Source: Ruminococcus sp. UBA6407 | GTDB lineage: Bacteria; Bacillota; Clostridia; Oscillospirales; Ruminococcaceae | Length of the DNA stretch: 40,114 nucleotides | Assembly (NCBI GenBank): GCA_002438605.1 | Contig: DJPR01000009.1 | Span: 26,121-66,234, forward strand | Direction: 5' to 3' | Shown here: in pieces, positions 16,210 through 22,860 of the stretch | Layout: each line of letters opens with the position of its first letter | Position numbering within the stretch: the first letter of the stretch is position 1 | Made by a program: the position numbers and the translations under genes | Notes under the pieces: model-generated | The model's database searches: none | What the model was told of the DNA's origin: nothing | What the model saw: the letters and a program-made list of their open reading frames with translations, nothing else

Positions 16210-16749
16210 TTATAATGCTGTTCCTTTGAAAGGAATAATGAATTTACTCATATCATGTCCCTCTGATTCCAGCAGGGATATTTTATTTTTAATTCCTCCG
16301 CCGTACCCTGTAAGAGAACCGTTTGCTCCTATAACTCTATGACATGGGATAATCAGGCATATAGGATTCCATCCGACTGCACCGCCGACTGCTTGGGCAG
16401 ACATTTTTTTGACGGCATGATTTTTTGCAATTTTATTTGCAATTTCTCCATAAGTAACAGTTTTTCCGTATGGAATTGAAAGCATGATGTCAATTACTTC
16501 TTTGCGGAATGGAGTAAGATTTTCAATTCTGTATTGGGGGATAAAGTCAGGAGCTTTGCCGCTGAAGTACATATCCAGCCATTTTGCCGTTTGAGTGAAA
16601 ATTTTCAGTTCTTTTTCAATGCTGTTTGCTGTATGTTTATTTGAGTCTCGTGAACTGACAAACCACAATCCCGTTAAATATTCTCCATCACTTTTCAGAA
16701 TAATATCTGAAAATTTGATCGGTGTTTTATAAAGCTGTGTATATGTCAT
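16210..16749 (-). CDS. ogt: Methylated-DNA-[protein]-cysteine S-methyltransferase
   Basis: This 179-residue suicide DNA-repair protein transfers the alkyl group from O6-alkylguanine to its own Cys136 in the motif IPCHRVIG. It also shows the helix-turn-helix PYGKTVTYGEIA and the Arg-finger region. The N-terminal 75 residues form the usual ribonuclease-H-like domain. GAGGAA lies at good spacing from the ATG at 16749, which is therefore chosen over a longer reading into the repeat at 16773. It lies behind the Cys-rich DUF3795 gene, with a palindromic element between them. Confidence 0.93.
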   Translation of the reverse strand: MTYTQLYKTPIKFSDIILKSDGEYLTGLWFVSSRDSNKHTANSIEKELKIFTQTAKWLDMYFSGKAPDFIPQYRIENLTPFRKEVIDIMLSIPYGKTVTYGEIANKIAKNHAVKKMSAQAVGGAVGWNPICLIIPCHRVIGANGSLTGYGGGIKNKISLLESEGHDMSKFIIPFKGTAL

Positions 16750-16772
16750 TTTGTTTTCCTCGTCTTTCTTAA

Positions 16773-16805
16773 GGCAATACCACACAATTTTTGTGCGGTG
16801 TTGAC
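16773..16805. repeat. 33-bp palindromic element flanked by TTAA direct repeats
   Basis: The ends are GGCAATACC and GGTGTTGAC, with inner arms CACAA and TTGTG. The length is exactly 33 bp. TTAA stands at both borders (16769-16772 and 16806-16809), consistent with a 4-bp target duplication. It sits between ogt and the DUF3795 gene. Confidence 0.7.
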
Positions 16806-16812
16806 TTAAATA

Positions 16813-17184
16813 TTATTTGCCTGTTTTGATAAAATCAATAAGCGTTTCTACATCATCAAAATTATCATAATCACCGTTTATGCCTTTACGATGATATAAA
16901 ATACCGTTTTTTTCATTTCGTTCCAGACAATCCAAAAGCTTTTCTACGCCATGCCTTTTAGCAAACTGAGTAAATCCATAAGGCTTAATTTTAGATAATA
17001 AGCCTTTTTTACAGTTTTCACTGCAATCATAACAGTGTTCACAGCCTTTTTCTAAGGAGCATTTTCTGTTTTCGCACCAATCCTTATCAGGACATTCTCC
17101 TGAATTACAGCCAGCACATGACTCATTTTGAGAGCATAAACAGCAGGCAAGTCCGCATCTTGCAATCCCTAATTCACGTTTCAT
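16813..17184 (-). CDS. Cys-rich DUF3795-type protein
   Basis: This protein of about 123 residues has a dense cysteine cluster in its first 60 residues: CGLACCLC, CAGCNSGECPDKDWCENRKC, and CEHCYDCSENC. This looks like a zinc- or iron-sulfur-binding domain of the DUF3795 type common in gut Clostridia. The second half is helical. Function is unknown. The ATG at 17184 follows GGAGG, and a good promoter lies at 17256-17284. ogt downstream could be read from the same promoter, across a palindromic element. Confidence 0.75.
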   Translation of the reverse strand: MKRELGIARCGLACCLCSQNESCAGCNSGECPDKDWCENRKCSLEKGCEHCYDCSENCKKGLLSKIKPYGFTQFAKRHGVEKLLDCLERNEKNGILYHRKGINGDYDNFDDVETLIDFIKTGK

Positions 17185-17255
17185 AAGGTATTCCTCCGAA
17201 TTTAAGTTTCTAATAGTACACAAAGCATATTGAAAAAATTTAATATTCTGACCTT

Positions 17256-17284
17256 ATTATACTATGTTTTTACATTAAAGTAAA
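17256..17284 (-). promoter_or_regulatory. Sigma-A-type promoter for the DUF3795 gene
   Basis: On the minus strand, TTTACT (17284-17279) and TATAAT (17261-17256) are separated by 17 nt. Confidence 0.7.
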
Positions 17285-17327
17285 GAAAATCTCTTATAAA
17301 AGTGTGTTAAAGATGAATAATTTAATA

Positions 17328-17433
17328 AAATAGGCTTCCAAAGAGTTTGCTAATCCTTTGGTCAGGTCAAGGGCTGAAAGTCATTGCTGGGTGTGGGAGA
17401 GAGCCCCACTATTGCCTTATATATAGAACCTAT
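17328..17433. repeat. Structured intergenic segment, probably a degenerate dispersed repeat
   Basis: Nested pairings are visible: an outer AATAGG/CCTATT (17328-17333 and 17428-17433), CCAAAG/CTTTGG, a partly eroded CAAGGGCT/AGTCATTG, and GTGGG/CCCAC. From memory, similar segments with CAAGGGC and GTGGGG...CCCCAC hairpins are scattered in gut Firmicutes genomes, so a repeat is more likely than a riboswitch. It lies upstream of, not downstream of, the sulfhydrylase promoter. No known riboswitch core was recognised. Confidence 0.4.
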
Positions 17434-17457
17434 TGGCAGTCATAAAAAACAAATATA

Positions 17458-17485
17458 TTGACTTTGCTCAATTGTGTGGTATAAT
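17458..17485 (+). promoter_or_regulatory. Sigma-A-type promoter of the O-acetylhomoserine sulfhydrylase gene
   Basis: TTGACT (17458-17463) and TATAAT (17480-17485) are separated by 16 nt. The expected start near 17492 places the palindromic element at 17511 in the leader. No SAM-I or T-box core was seen in that leader. Confidence 0.72.
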
Positions 17486-17510
17486 TAAACAGTAAACTTA
17501 TGGAAGTAAA

Positions 17511-17543
17511 GGTAACACCGCACAAAGCTTGTGCGGTGTTACC
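17511..17543. repeat. Intact 33-bp palindromic element flanked by TAAA direct repeats
   Basis: Perfect 16-nt complementary arms (counting one flanking base, 17510-17525 and 17529-17544) surround a 3-nt centre, beginning GGTAACACCGCACAA. TAAA lies on both sides (17507-17510 and 17544-17547). It is in the mRNA leader, 8 nt before the CGGAGG ribosome binding site region, and could affect translation or mRNA stability. Confidence 0.8.
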
Positions 17544-17568
17544 TAAAATCAAACGGAGGCTTATTTAC

Positions 17569-18834
17569 ATGAAAATTGAAACAAAATGTTTGCACGAAGG
17601 TTATCATCCGAAAAATACTGAACCAAGAGTTGTTCCTATCGTTCAAAGTACAACATATGTATATGACTCAACAGACGATGTTGCTGCTGTTTTTGATGAT
17701 CCGACCAAAAGCTTGATTTATTCAAGATTTGAAAATCCAACAGTAATGGCTGTTGAGGAAAAAATTGCAGCCCTTGAGGGTGGTATCGGTGCTATGTGTA
17801 CCTCCAGTGGACAGGCAGCATCACTTTGCTCAATTCTTAATATATGCGGTGCAGGTGACAGCTTTATATCAGCGTCAACAATATACGGCGGCACTATCAA
17901 TTTGTTTGCCATTACCTTAAAGAAACTGGGTATTGAGTGCATTTTTGTTGATGCAGACGCTTCTGAAGATGAACTTCAAAAGGCCTTCAAGCCGAATACT
18001 AAGGCTGTTTTCGGTGAAACACTTGCAAATCCTGCATTAAAGGTTCTTGATATTGAGAAATTTGCAAGGGTAGCTCACAAAAACAATGTACCGCTGATTA
18101 TTGATAATACTTTCCCAACACCTATACTTTGCCGCCCTATTGAATTTGGTGCTGATATTGTAATTCATTCAACAACAAAATATATGGACGGACACGCTGT
18201 ACAGGTTGGCGGCGTAATTGTTGATTCAGGCAATTTTGACTGGACTAACGGAAAATTCCCTGAGTTTACAGAGCCTGATGAAAGCTATCATGGCACAATT
18301 TATTCAAAGTCATACGGAAAGGCAGCTTACATAGTAAAGGCGAGAATGCAGCTTATGAGAGATTTTGGCTGTTATCCGTCAGCAAATTCTGCATTTTTAC
18401 TTAATCTCGGACTTGAAACACTTGCAATAAGAATGAAGCAGTATTGCGAAAATGCAATGAAGGTTGCAGAATTTCTTGAAGCGTCTGACAAGGTTGAGTC
18501 AGTTAATTATCCGGGCTTAAAGAGCAGCAGTGATTATGAGCTTGCTCAAAAGTATCTCCCATTGGGATGCAGCGGTGTAATTTCATTTGTAATAAAGGGA
18601 GGAAGAAATACAGCTGTTAAATTTATGGACAGCTTGCAGCTTGCCTCAAATGTTGTTCACGTTGCGGACATCAGAACATGTGTACTTCATCCTGCAAGTG
18701 CAACTCACAGACAGCTTACAGACGAACAGCTTGTAGCATGCGGTATAGACGGAGGAATGGTAAGATTTTCAGTAGGACTTGAAAATGTTGACGATATCCT
18801 TGACGATATTAAGCAGGCTTTTGCAAAACTTTAA
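17569..18834 (+). CDS. metY: O-acetylhomoserine sulfhydrylase (aminocarboxypropyltransferase)
   Basis: This 421-residue cytoplasmic PLP enzyme of the Cys/Met metabolism family makes homocysteine from O-acetylhomoserine and sulfide for methionine synthesis. Visible features are YSRFENPT (PLP phosphate region), CTSSGQAA, the Asp of IIDNTFPTP, and the Schiff-base Lys204 in HSTTKYMDGH. Its length, and an insertion after the Lys (EFTEPDESYHG), fit MetY better than MetB/MetC. Its start is MKIETKCLHEG, with CGGAGG upstream; an earlier in-frame ATG at 17500 would translate through the repeat and is rejected. It is transcribed alone and ends at a bidirectional terminator. Confidence 0.93.
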   Translation: MKIETKCLHEGYHPKNTEPRVVPIVQSTTYVYDSTDDVAAVFDDPTKSLIYSRFENPTVMAVEEKIAALEGGIGAMCTSSGQAASLCSILNICGAGDSFISASTIYGGTINLFAITLKKLGIECIFVDADASEDELQKAFKPNTKAVFGETLANPALKVLDIEKFARVAHKNNVPLIIDNTFPTPILCRPIEFGADIVIHSTTKYMDGHAVQVGGVIVDSGNFDWTNGKFPEFTEPDESYHGTIYSKSYGKAAYIVKARMQLMRDFGCYPSANSAFLLNLGLETLAIRMKQYCENAMKVAEFLEASDKVESVNYPGLKSSSDYELAQKYLPLGCSGVISFVIKGGRNTAVKFMDSLQLASNVVHVADIRTCVLHPASATHRQLTDEQLVACGIDGGMVRFSVGLENVDDILDDIKQAFAKL

Positions 18835-18845
18835 ATATAAAAAAT

Positions 18846-18874
18846 GGGCATGCCTTATAAGTTAAGGCATGCCC
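18846..18874. terminator. Bidirectional terminator between metY and the ANTAR regulator
   Basis: A perfect 12-bp stem GGGCATGCCTTA with its complement (18846-18857 and 18863-18874) closes a 5-nt loop. It is placed exactly between two convergent genes. Confidence 0.75.
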
Positions 18875-19444
18875 CTATCTTTCGTATGTAGAAAGAATAC
18901 TTAATGCGACTTCCTTACGGGTCTGACGTGTATCCATTGCCTGTTTTTCAATATATCTGTGAGCCTGAGGTTCTGTAAATTTAAGATACTGCATTAATGC
19001 ACATTTTGCTCTGTTTATGAATCTCATTTCGTCAATTTTAGTAAGCAGCTTGACGTTCTCCTTTTTCAGTCCTAGCATTCTTGAACGAGTTGCCTGAACA
19101 AGCTTTACCGACTGATGAAAAATAGTTTTATTCAACGGCTTTGACATTACACAAACGCCGAAATCACTTACTTTATCGGAAATTTCATCGGAAATATCAG
19201 ACTTGCATATTAAAATTATACCTGCTGTTGAGGATTCGGCAATCATAATTGAAAGTTCGTGTCCGAATTCATCACTCAGGGGCGTGTTTATAATTACAAT
19301 ATCATAATCACTTTTAGTTATAAGACGGCGGGCTTCACTTCCGCTTGATATTGAAGAAACATGGCTGTAGCCATAGGTTTTGATTAATTGCACTATGGCC
19401 TCCAAGCCTTTTTCAGAGCCGGAAACAATTAATGCTCTTTCCAT
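18875..19444 (-). CDS. ANTAR-domain regulator with an atypical receiver domain
   Basis: This 189-residue protein has an N-terminal receiver-like domain (about residues 1-115), a coiled helix, and a C-terminal ANTAR RNA-binding domain (about 130-189, with RAKCALMQYLKFTEPQAHRYIEKQAMD). ANTAR proteins prevent transcription termination by binding paired RNA hairpins. The receiver looks unable to be phosphorylated: the acceptor position is Asn53 (VIINTPL, where VLLDIxMP is usual) and the N-terminal acidic pair is replaced by VSGSEKG. The switch Lys near 107 (MSKPLN) remains. It is the second gene after a glutamine-synthetase-like gene (20-nt gap), an association known for nitrogen control. Its RNA target may be elsewhere. 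Confidence 0.9.
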   Translation of the reverse strand: MERALIVSGSEKGLEAIVQLIKTYGYSHVSSISSGSEARRLITKSDYDIVIINTPLSDEFGHELSIMIAESSTAGIILICKSDISDEISDKVSDFGVCVMSKPLNKTIFHQSVKLVQATRSRMLGLKKENVKLLTKIDEMRFINRAKCALMQYLKFTEPQAHRYIEKQAMDTRQTRKEVALSILSTYER

Positions 19445-19464
19445 TTTAAAATCACACCCTTTTA

Positions 19465-20760
19465 TTAAATGGATTTAAAGTAGAAATCGTCCTCAAACTT
19501 ATCTTTGTTTTCAGAAGCTTCATATTCAGAAAGCTGCTTATCAAGCTTTGCAAAGAGATTTTTTCTTATTTCTTCCGATAAATTATTTTTTACAAATTCA
19601 CTTGACTTTGCAATTGAAACAGCTTCGCTGAGAGAGGTCGGCAGAGGCTGATTTCCTGAATTGTCGCAGTTTGTCTTTTTGGACGTATCAAACATACTGC
19701 TGTCTTTTCTGCTTATACCCTCAAAGCCTGCTGCAAGCAGGAGCTTAAAGGCTATGTATGGATTACAGCATGCGTCAGCTGAACGGATTTCAATACTTGG
19801 CGGCATTCCGACAGCATGAGTTATTCTTATCAGCTGAGAACGATTTTCAAATGACCAGTTTACATATTCAGGAGCAAAGCCTATGCCGAATCTCTTATAG
19901 GAGTTGGTTGTGCAGTTGAGAAACGCAGTTATTTCTCTTGTGCGGCTGAGTATACCTGAAATAAACCATTTTCCCTCGTTTGATATTTCGTTTGCAGATG
20001 CACCGAAAATGCTTTCTCCGTTTTTCTTGACGCTGAGCGAAATTGCCAAAGCACTTCCGTGTTCATTTTCAAGCGGCATCGGCATAAATGACGCAAAAAG
20101 TCCGTTTTGAGCTGCAATTGATTTAACAACTGTTTTATAATGCACCATATTATCAGCGGCAGTTACAGGTTCATTTGACTTGAAGTCGATTTCATTTTGT
20201 CCCGGGCCATGCTTATGACAGGAGCTTTTAGGGTTAAGTCCCATTTCCTCAAGTGAAAGACATATTTCACGTCTTGTATTTTCGCATTTATCCAGAGGAG
20301 CAACGTCCATATAGCTTCCATGGTCGTGGGGAAGCTTTGTAGGCTCACCGTTTTCATCAAGGTCAAAAAGATAGAATTCACATTTTGTACCAAATTCACA
20401 TGAGTATCCGTTACTGTAAATAGCCGATATATCACGCTGCAGCGAGGTTCTCATATCGCCTATATAATCGCTCTCATCGAGATTTTTGAGGTTGCAGAAA
20501 AACCTTACAACTCTGCCGGACTTAGGACGCCAAGGGAGTACAGAAAGAGTTGTAATATCGGGTACGAGAAGAAGGTCGCAATATTCTGATGTAAGGCATG
20601 AAGCGTCAAATGGAATTCCATGCTCAAAGGCTCTTGGGAGTTCATCGGGCATTATTGCAATATTTTTAAGATTTCCGAACATATCGCAGAAAGTCAGTCT
20701 TATAAATTTAACATCGTTTTCTTCAACGAAGTCTAAAATTTCCTTAGGAGTAAAATTCAT
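19465..20760 (-). CDS. Glutamine-synthetase-family protein with substituted metal-site residues
   Basis: This 431-residue member of the class I glutamine synthetase fold has a beta-grasp N domain (about 1-100) and a catalytic domain (about 105-431). Retained signatures are GPGQNEIDF (about 185-193), NSYKRFG, NRSQLIRI and EIRSAD...NPY. Several metal/ATP positions differ from active enzymes: the first Glu of the ExEFYLF motif is Lys126, the Glu of HHEx(G/A)PGQ is Lys183, and the His of GSGxHxxxSL is Ala239. It may therefore be a sensor or have another substrate. GGAGG precedes the ATG at 20760; a longer reading from 20811 is rejected. It leads the operon with the ANTAR regulator, behind the promoter at 20839. 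Confidence 0.87.
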   Translation of the reverse strand: MNFTPKEILDFVEENDVKFIRLTFCDMFGNLKNIAIMPDELPRAFEHGIPFDASCLTSEYCDLLLVPDITTLSVLPWRPKSGRVVRFFCNLKNLDESDYIGDMRTSLQRDISAIYSNGYSCEFGTKCEFYLFDLDENGEPTKLPHDHGSYMDVAPLDKCENTRREICLSLEEMGLNPKSSCHKHGPGQNEIDFKSNEPVTAADNMVHYKTVVKSIAAQNGLFASFMPMPLENEHGSALAISLSVKKNGESIFGASANEISNEGKWFISGILSRTREITAFLNCTTNSYKRFGIGFAPEYVNWSFENRSQLIRITHAVGMPPSIEIRSADACCNPYIAFKLLLAAGFEGISRKDSSMFDTSKKTNCDNSGNQPLPTSLSEAVSIAKSSEFVKNNLSEEIRKNLFAKLDKQLSEYEASENKDKFEDDFYFKSI

Positions 20761-20792
20761 AAAAACCTCCGATTTTGTATATATTGAAATAA

Positions 20793-20817
20793 CGTACAAG
20801 CTGTTTGGCATTGTACG
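20793..20817 (-). promoter_or_regulatory. Leader hairpin of the glutamine-synthetase-like/ANTAR operon
   Basis: In the minus-strand RNA, CGTACAA and TTGTACG form a 7-bp stem. Two further G-C pairs can close a 6-nt loop (CAAACA) over a one-base bulge. A hexaloop hairpin recalls ANTAR targets, but the expected A1/G4 loop pattern and a second hairpin are not seen, so its role is open. Confidence 0.4.
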
Positions 20818-20838
20818 GGATTATCACAGCTACATTAA

Positions 20839-20867
20839 ATTATACTATAAAAAGTTAATTTTGTAAA
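20839..20867 (-). promoter_or_regulatory. Sigma-A-type promoter of the glutamine-synthetase-like/ANTAR operon
   Basis: On the minus strand, TTTACA (20867-20862) and TATAAT (20844-20839) are separated by 17 nt. The -35 box is formed by the border of the palindromic element at 20868 (flanking TAAA read in reverse). Confidence 0.7.
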
Positions 20868-20900
20868 GGCAATAACACAATCTTTGTGCAGTCTATAATT
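20868..20900. repeat. Degenerate copy of the palindromic element at the glutamine-synthetase-like promoter
   Basis: GGCAATAACACAATC and CTTTGTGCAGT align with the left half and inner right arm of the 33-bp family; the right end is eroded. TAAA precedes it, as at other copies. Confidence 0.5.
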
Positions 20901-20901
20901 T

Positions 20902-20964
20902 AAGGGAACATTTCAATGCAGTACCGCACAGAAATTATACGGTATTGATTAAAAATGTTCCCTT
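20902..20964. repeat. Long hairpin containing a nested degenerate element, after the GH13 gene
   Basis: Perfect 12-bp outer arms AAGGGAACATTT and its complement (20902-20913, 20953-20964) enclose a 33-nt segment (20917-20949) with GTACCGCAC and ACGGTATTG, which aligns with the palindromic family. The outer arms could be an older terminator of the GH13/GlgP unit whose loop received the element. A short T-rich tract is not present on the minus side. Confidence 0.5.
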
Positions 20965-20976
20965 GTTTTCAGCAAT

Positions 20977-22839
20977 TTACTTAATGCATCTTACAACAGC
21001 ATAGTCATATGCTGAAATATTCAGTCCTGTATCTGTTATCAAGCCTCTTAAAGCGACTGAAATGCTGTAGTCATTTATCAGCGAAAGGAAGCTGTCGATA
21101 CTGCGGTTATGCTCACTTCTGTTTACAAAGACAAGCATATCCTCGTCCTCTCCATGACGGATAAAGCCCATGATATCGTTATCTGTGTATATAAAACGCA
21201 TTTCACCCTGCTTGAATGCCAAGCTTGATTTGCGTATTTTTCCCAGTTCTCTGGTAAATTCGATAAGTTCATTATCCTCATCGCCCCACATATAACAGAC
21301 TCTGTTGAATGGGTCTTTATAGCCCTGCATTCCTGCCTCGTCACCGTAATAAATGCTTGGAACTCCTGCAATAAAGAACATCAGAGCAAAGGCTGATTTC
21401 AGCATGTTTTTTCCTTTGGCATACTGTTCCTCAGTCAACTTTCGTCCTGCCATCCAGTCCTTGCTTTTACCGTCGCAGCTTTCTCCGCCAAAACGGTTTA
21501 TTGCACGTTCAATATCATGAGTAGATACGAAATTCATAAGGACATCTATAGTCGGTTTAGGATAATTTTCAAGAATTGTCATAACCGAGAGAACAAAATC
21601 ATTCGGGTTACCGCCTTTAATATAGCTGATTATAGCCTCTCTGAAAGGATAATTCATAACTGAATCAAGCTGATGTCCCAAAAGGTAACGGCGTTTTACT
21701 CCGTAGCTTTCCTTATTGGAGGCGTCCTCCCATACCTCGCCTATGACGATTTTTTCCTTTCCATGTTTTTTTACGCATTTATTCAAGTCTTCAAGGAACT
21801 GGTCAGGAAGCTCATCGGCAACGTCAAGACGAAAGCCTGCCGCACCCTGTTCAATCCAGTAATCAAGAACTCCGCCGTCACCGCAGATAAATTTTGTATA
21901 ATCCGGGTTTGTTTCAACAACATTCGGAAGTGTATCTATACCCCACCAAGCCTCGTATTCATTTGGATAATTGTAGAATGTATACCATGGATAGTACGGA
22001 CTTTCCTTTGAATTGTAAGCTCCGATGCTGTCATAGCGGCTGAATTTGTTAAAGTAAACGCTGTCTGCACCGGTATGAGAAAACACACCGTCAAGAATAA
22101 TGGAAATACCATATTCCTTAGCGTCCTCACAAAGCTTTTTAAAGTCCTCGTTAGTACCAAGCAGAGGGTCAACCTTCATGTAGTCCGCTGTATTATACCT
22201 GTGATTTTCATGGGATTCAAAAATCGGATTAAGATAAATGCATGTAACTCCCAAATCACTCAAGTAACCGAGCTTTGAACGTATGCCCTCAAGGTCGCCG
22301 CCGAAATAATCATTATTCCAGACATGACCGTTTTCATCAGGCTTATAGTATGGAACTCCGCCCCAGTCATCACGAATTACACGCCCTGACGGAATGTTTT
22401 GGTGAATCTTTCCGCTTTTGCAGAAGCGGTCGGGAAAAATCTGATACATTATGCCGCCTTTAAGAAAATCAGGAGTTTCATAGTGATTTGAGTGAACTGT
22501 GAGCTGAAAAAGGTCTCCGTCATTGATATGACCGATATGACCGTCTTTTTTCTTTATAAAAAAGCGTGTGCCATTTGATGTATATGAGAAGTAGTAGTAA
22601 TGAACTCCTGAATACTTTGCGGAAAAGATTGTTGAATAAACATAGCAATCATCTGTTTCGTCGATTTGAGTCATGCTGAGAAATCTCTCCTTGAAGCCTG
22701 TTCTGAAAACAACAAGCACAGGAGCAAAGTCAAGCTTTGTATCCTTTGACAGCTTAATTGTAAAGCGTATTGATTCGTCCCTTTTTACCGCCCCGAACGG
22801 CGATTTGTAGTCATTATTCCAACTATCATATATCAGCAT
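20977..22839 (-). CDS. GH13 alpha-glycosidase (neopullulanase/maltogenic-amylase type), cytoplasmic
   Basis: This 620-residue enzyme hydrolyses alpha-1,4 (and possibly alpha-1,6) bonds in maltodextrins, glycogen or pullulan fragments. The first 120 residues form an N-terminal CBM34-like domain. The catalytic barrel has the conserved regions IILDGVFSHTG (245-257), nucleophile Asp339 in GFRLDVADE, acid/base Glu368 in IGEVWED and transition-state Asp442 in VSTHD. A C-terminal beta domain follows. There is no signal peptide, so it acts inside the cell on imported dextrins or stored glycogen. GGAG precedes the ATG. It lies 21 nt behind glycogen phosphorylase, in one operon: the phosphorylase shortens outer chains and this enzyme opens the remainder. 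Confidence 0.92.
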   Translation of the reverse strand: MLIYDSWNNDYKSPFGAVKRDESIRFTIKLSKDTKLDFAPVLVVFRTGFKERFLSMTQIDETDDCYVYSTIFSAKYSGVHYYYFSYTSNGTRFFIKKKDGHIGHINDGDLFQLTVHSNHYETPDFLKGGIMYQIFPDRFCKSGKIHQNIPSGRVIRDDWGGVPYYKPDENGHVWNNDYFGGDLEGIRSKLGYLSDLGVTCIYLNPIFESHENHRYNTADYMKVDPLLGTNEDFKKLCEDAKEYGISIILDGVFSHTGADSVYFNKFSRYDSIGAYNSKESPYYPWYTFYNYPNEYEAWWGIDTLPNVVETNPDYTKFICGDGGVLDYWIEQGAAGFRLDVADELPDQFLEDLNKCVKKHGKEKIVIGEVWEDASNKESYGVKRRYLLGHQLDSVMNYPFREAIISYIKGGNPNDFVLSVMTILENYPKPTIDVLMNFVSTHDIERAINRFGGESCDGKSKDWMAGRKLTEEQYAKGKNMLKSAFALMFFIAGVPSIYYGDEAGMQGYKDPFNRVCYMWGDEDNELIEFTRELGKIRKSSLAFKQGEMRFIYTDNDIMGFIRHGEDEDMLVFVNRSEHNRSIDSFLSLINDYSISVALRGLITDTGLNISAYDYAVVRCIK

Positions 22840-22860
22840 ATAAAACTCCGATCAATTATT

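Noticed and set aside
17326..17436. A SAM, T-box or other methionine-related riboswitch for metY
   Set aside because: The segment precedes the metY promoter, and neither the SAM-I core nor the T-box sequence is present. An SRP-like GTCAGGTC word occurs, but the matching tetraloop and return strand do not.
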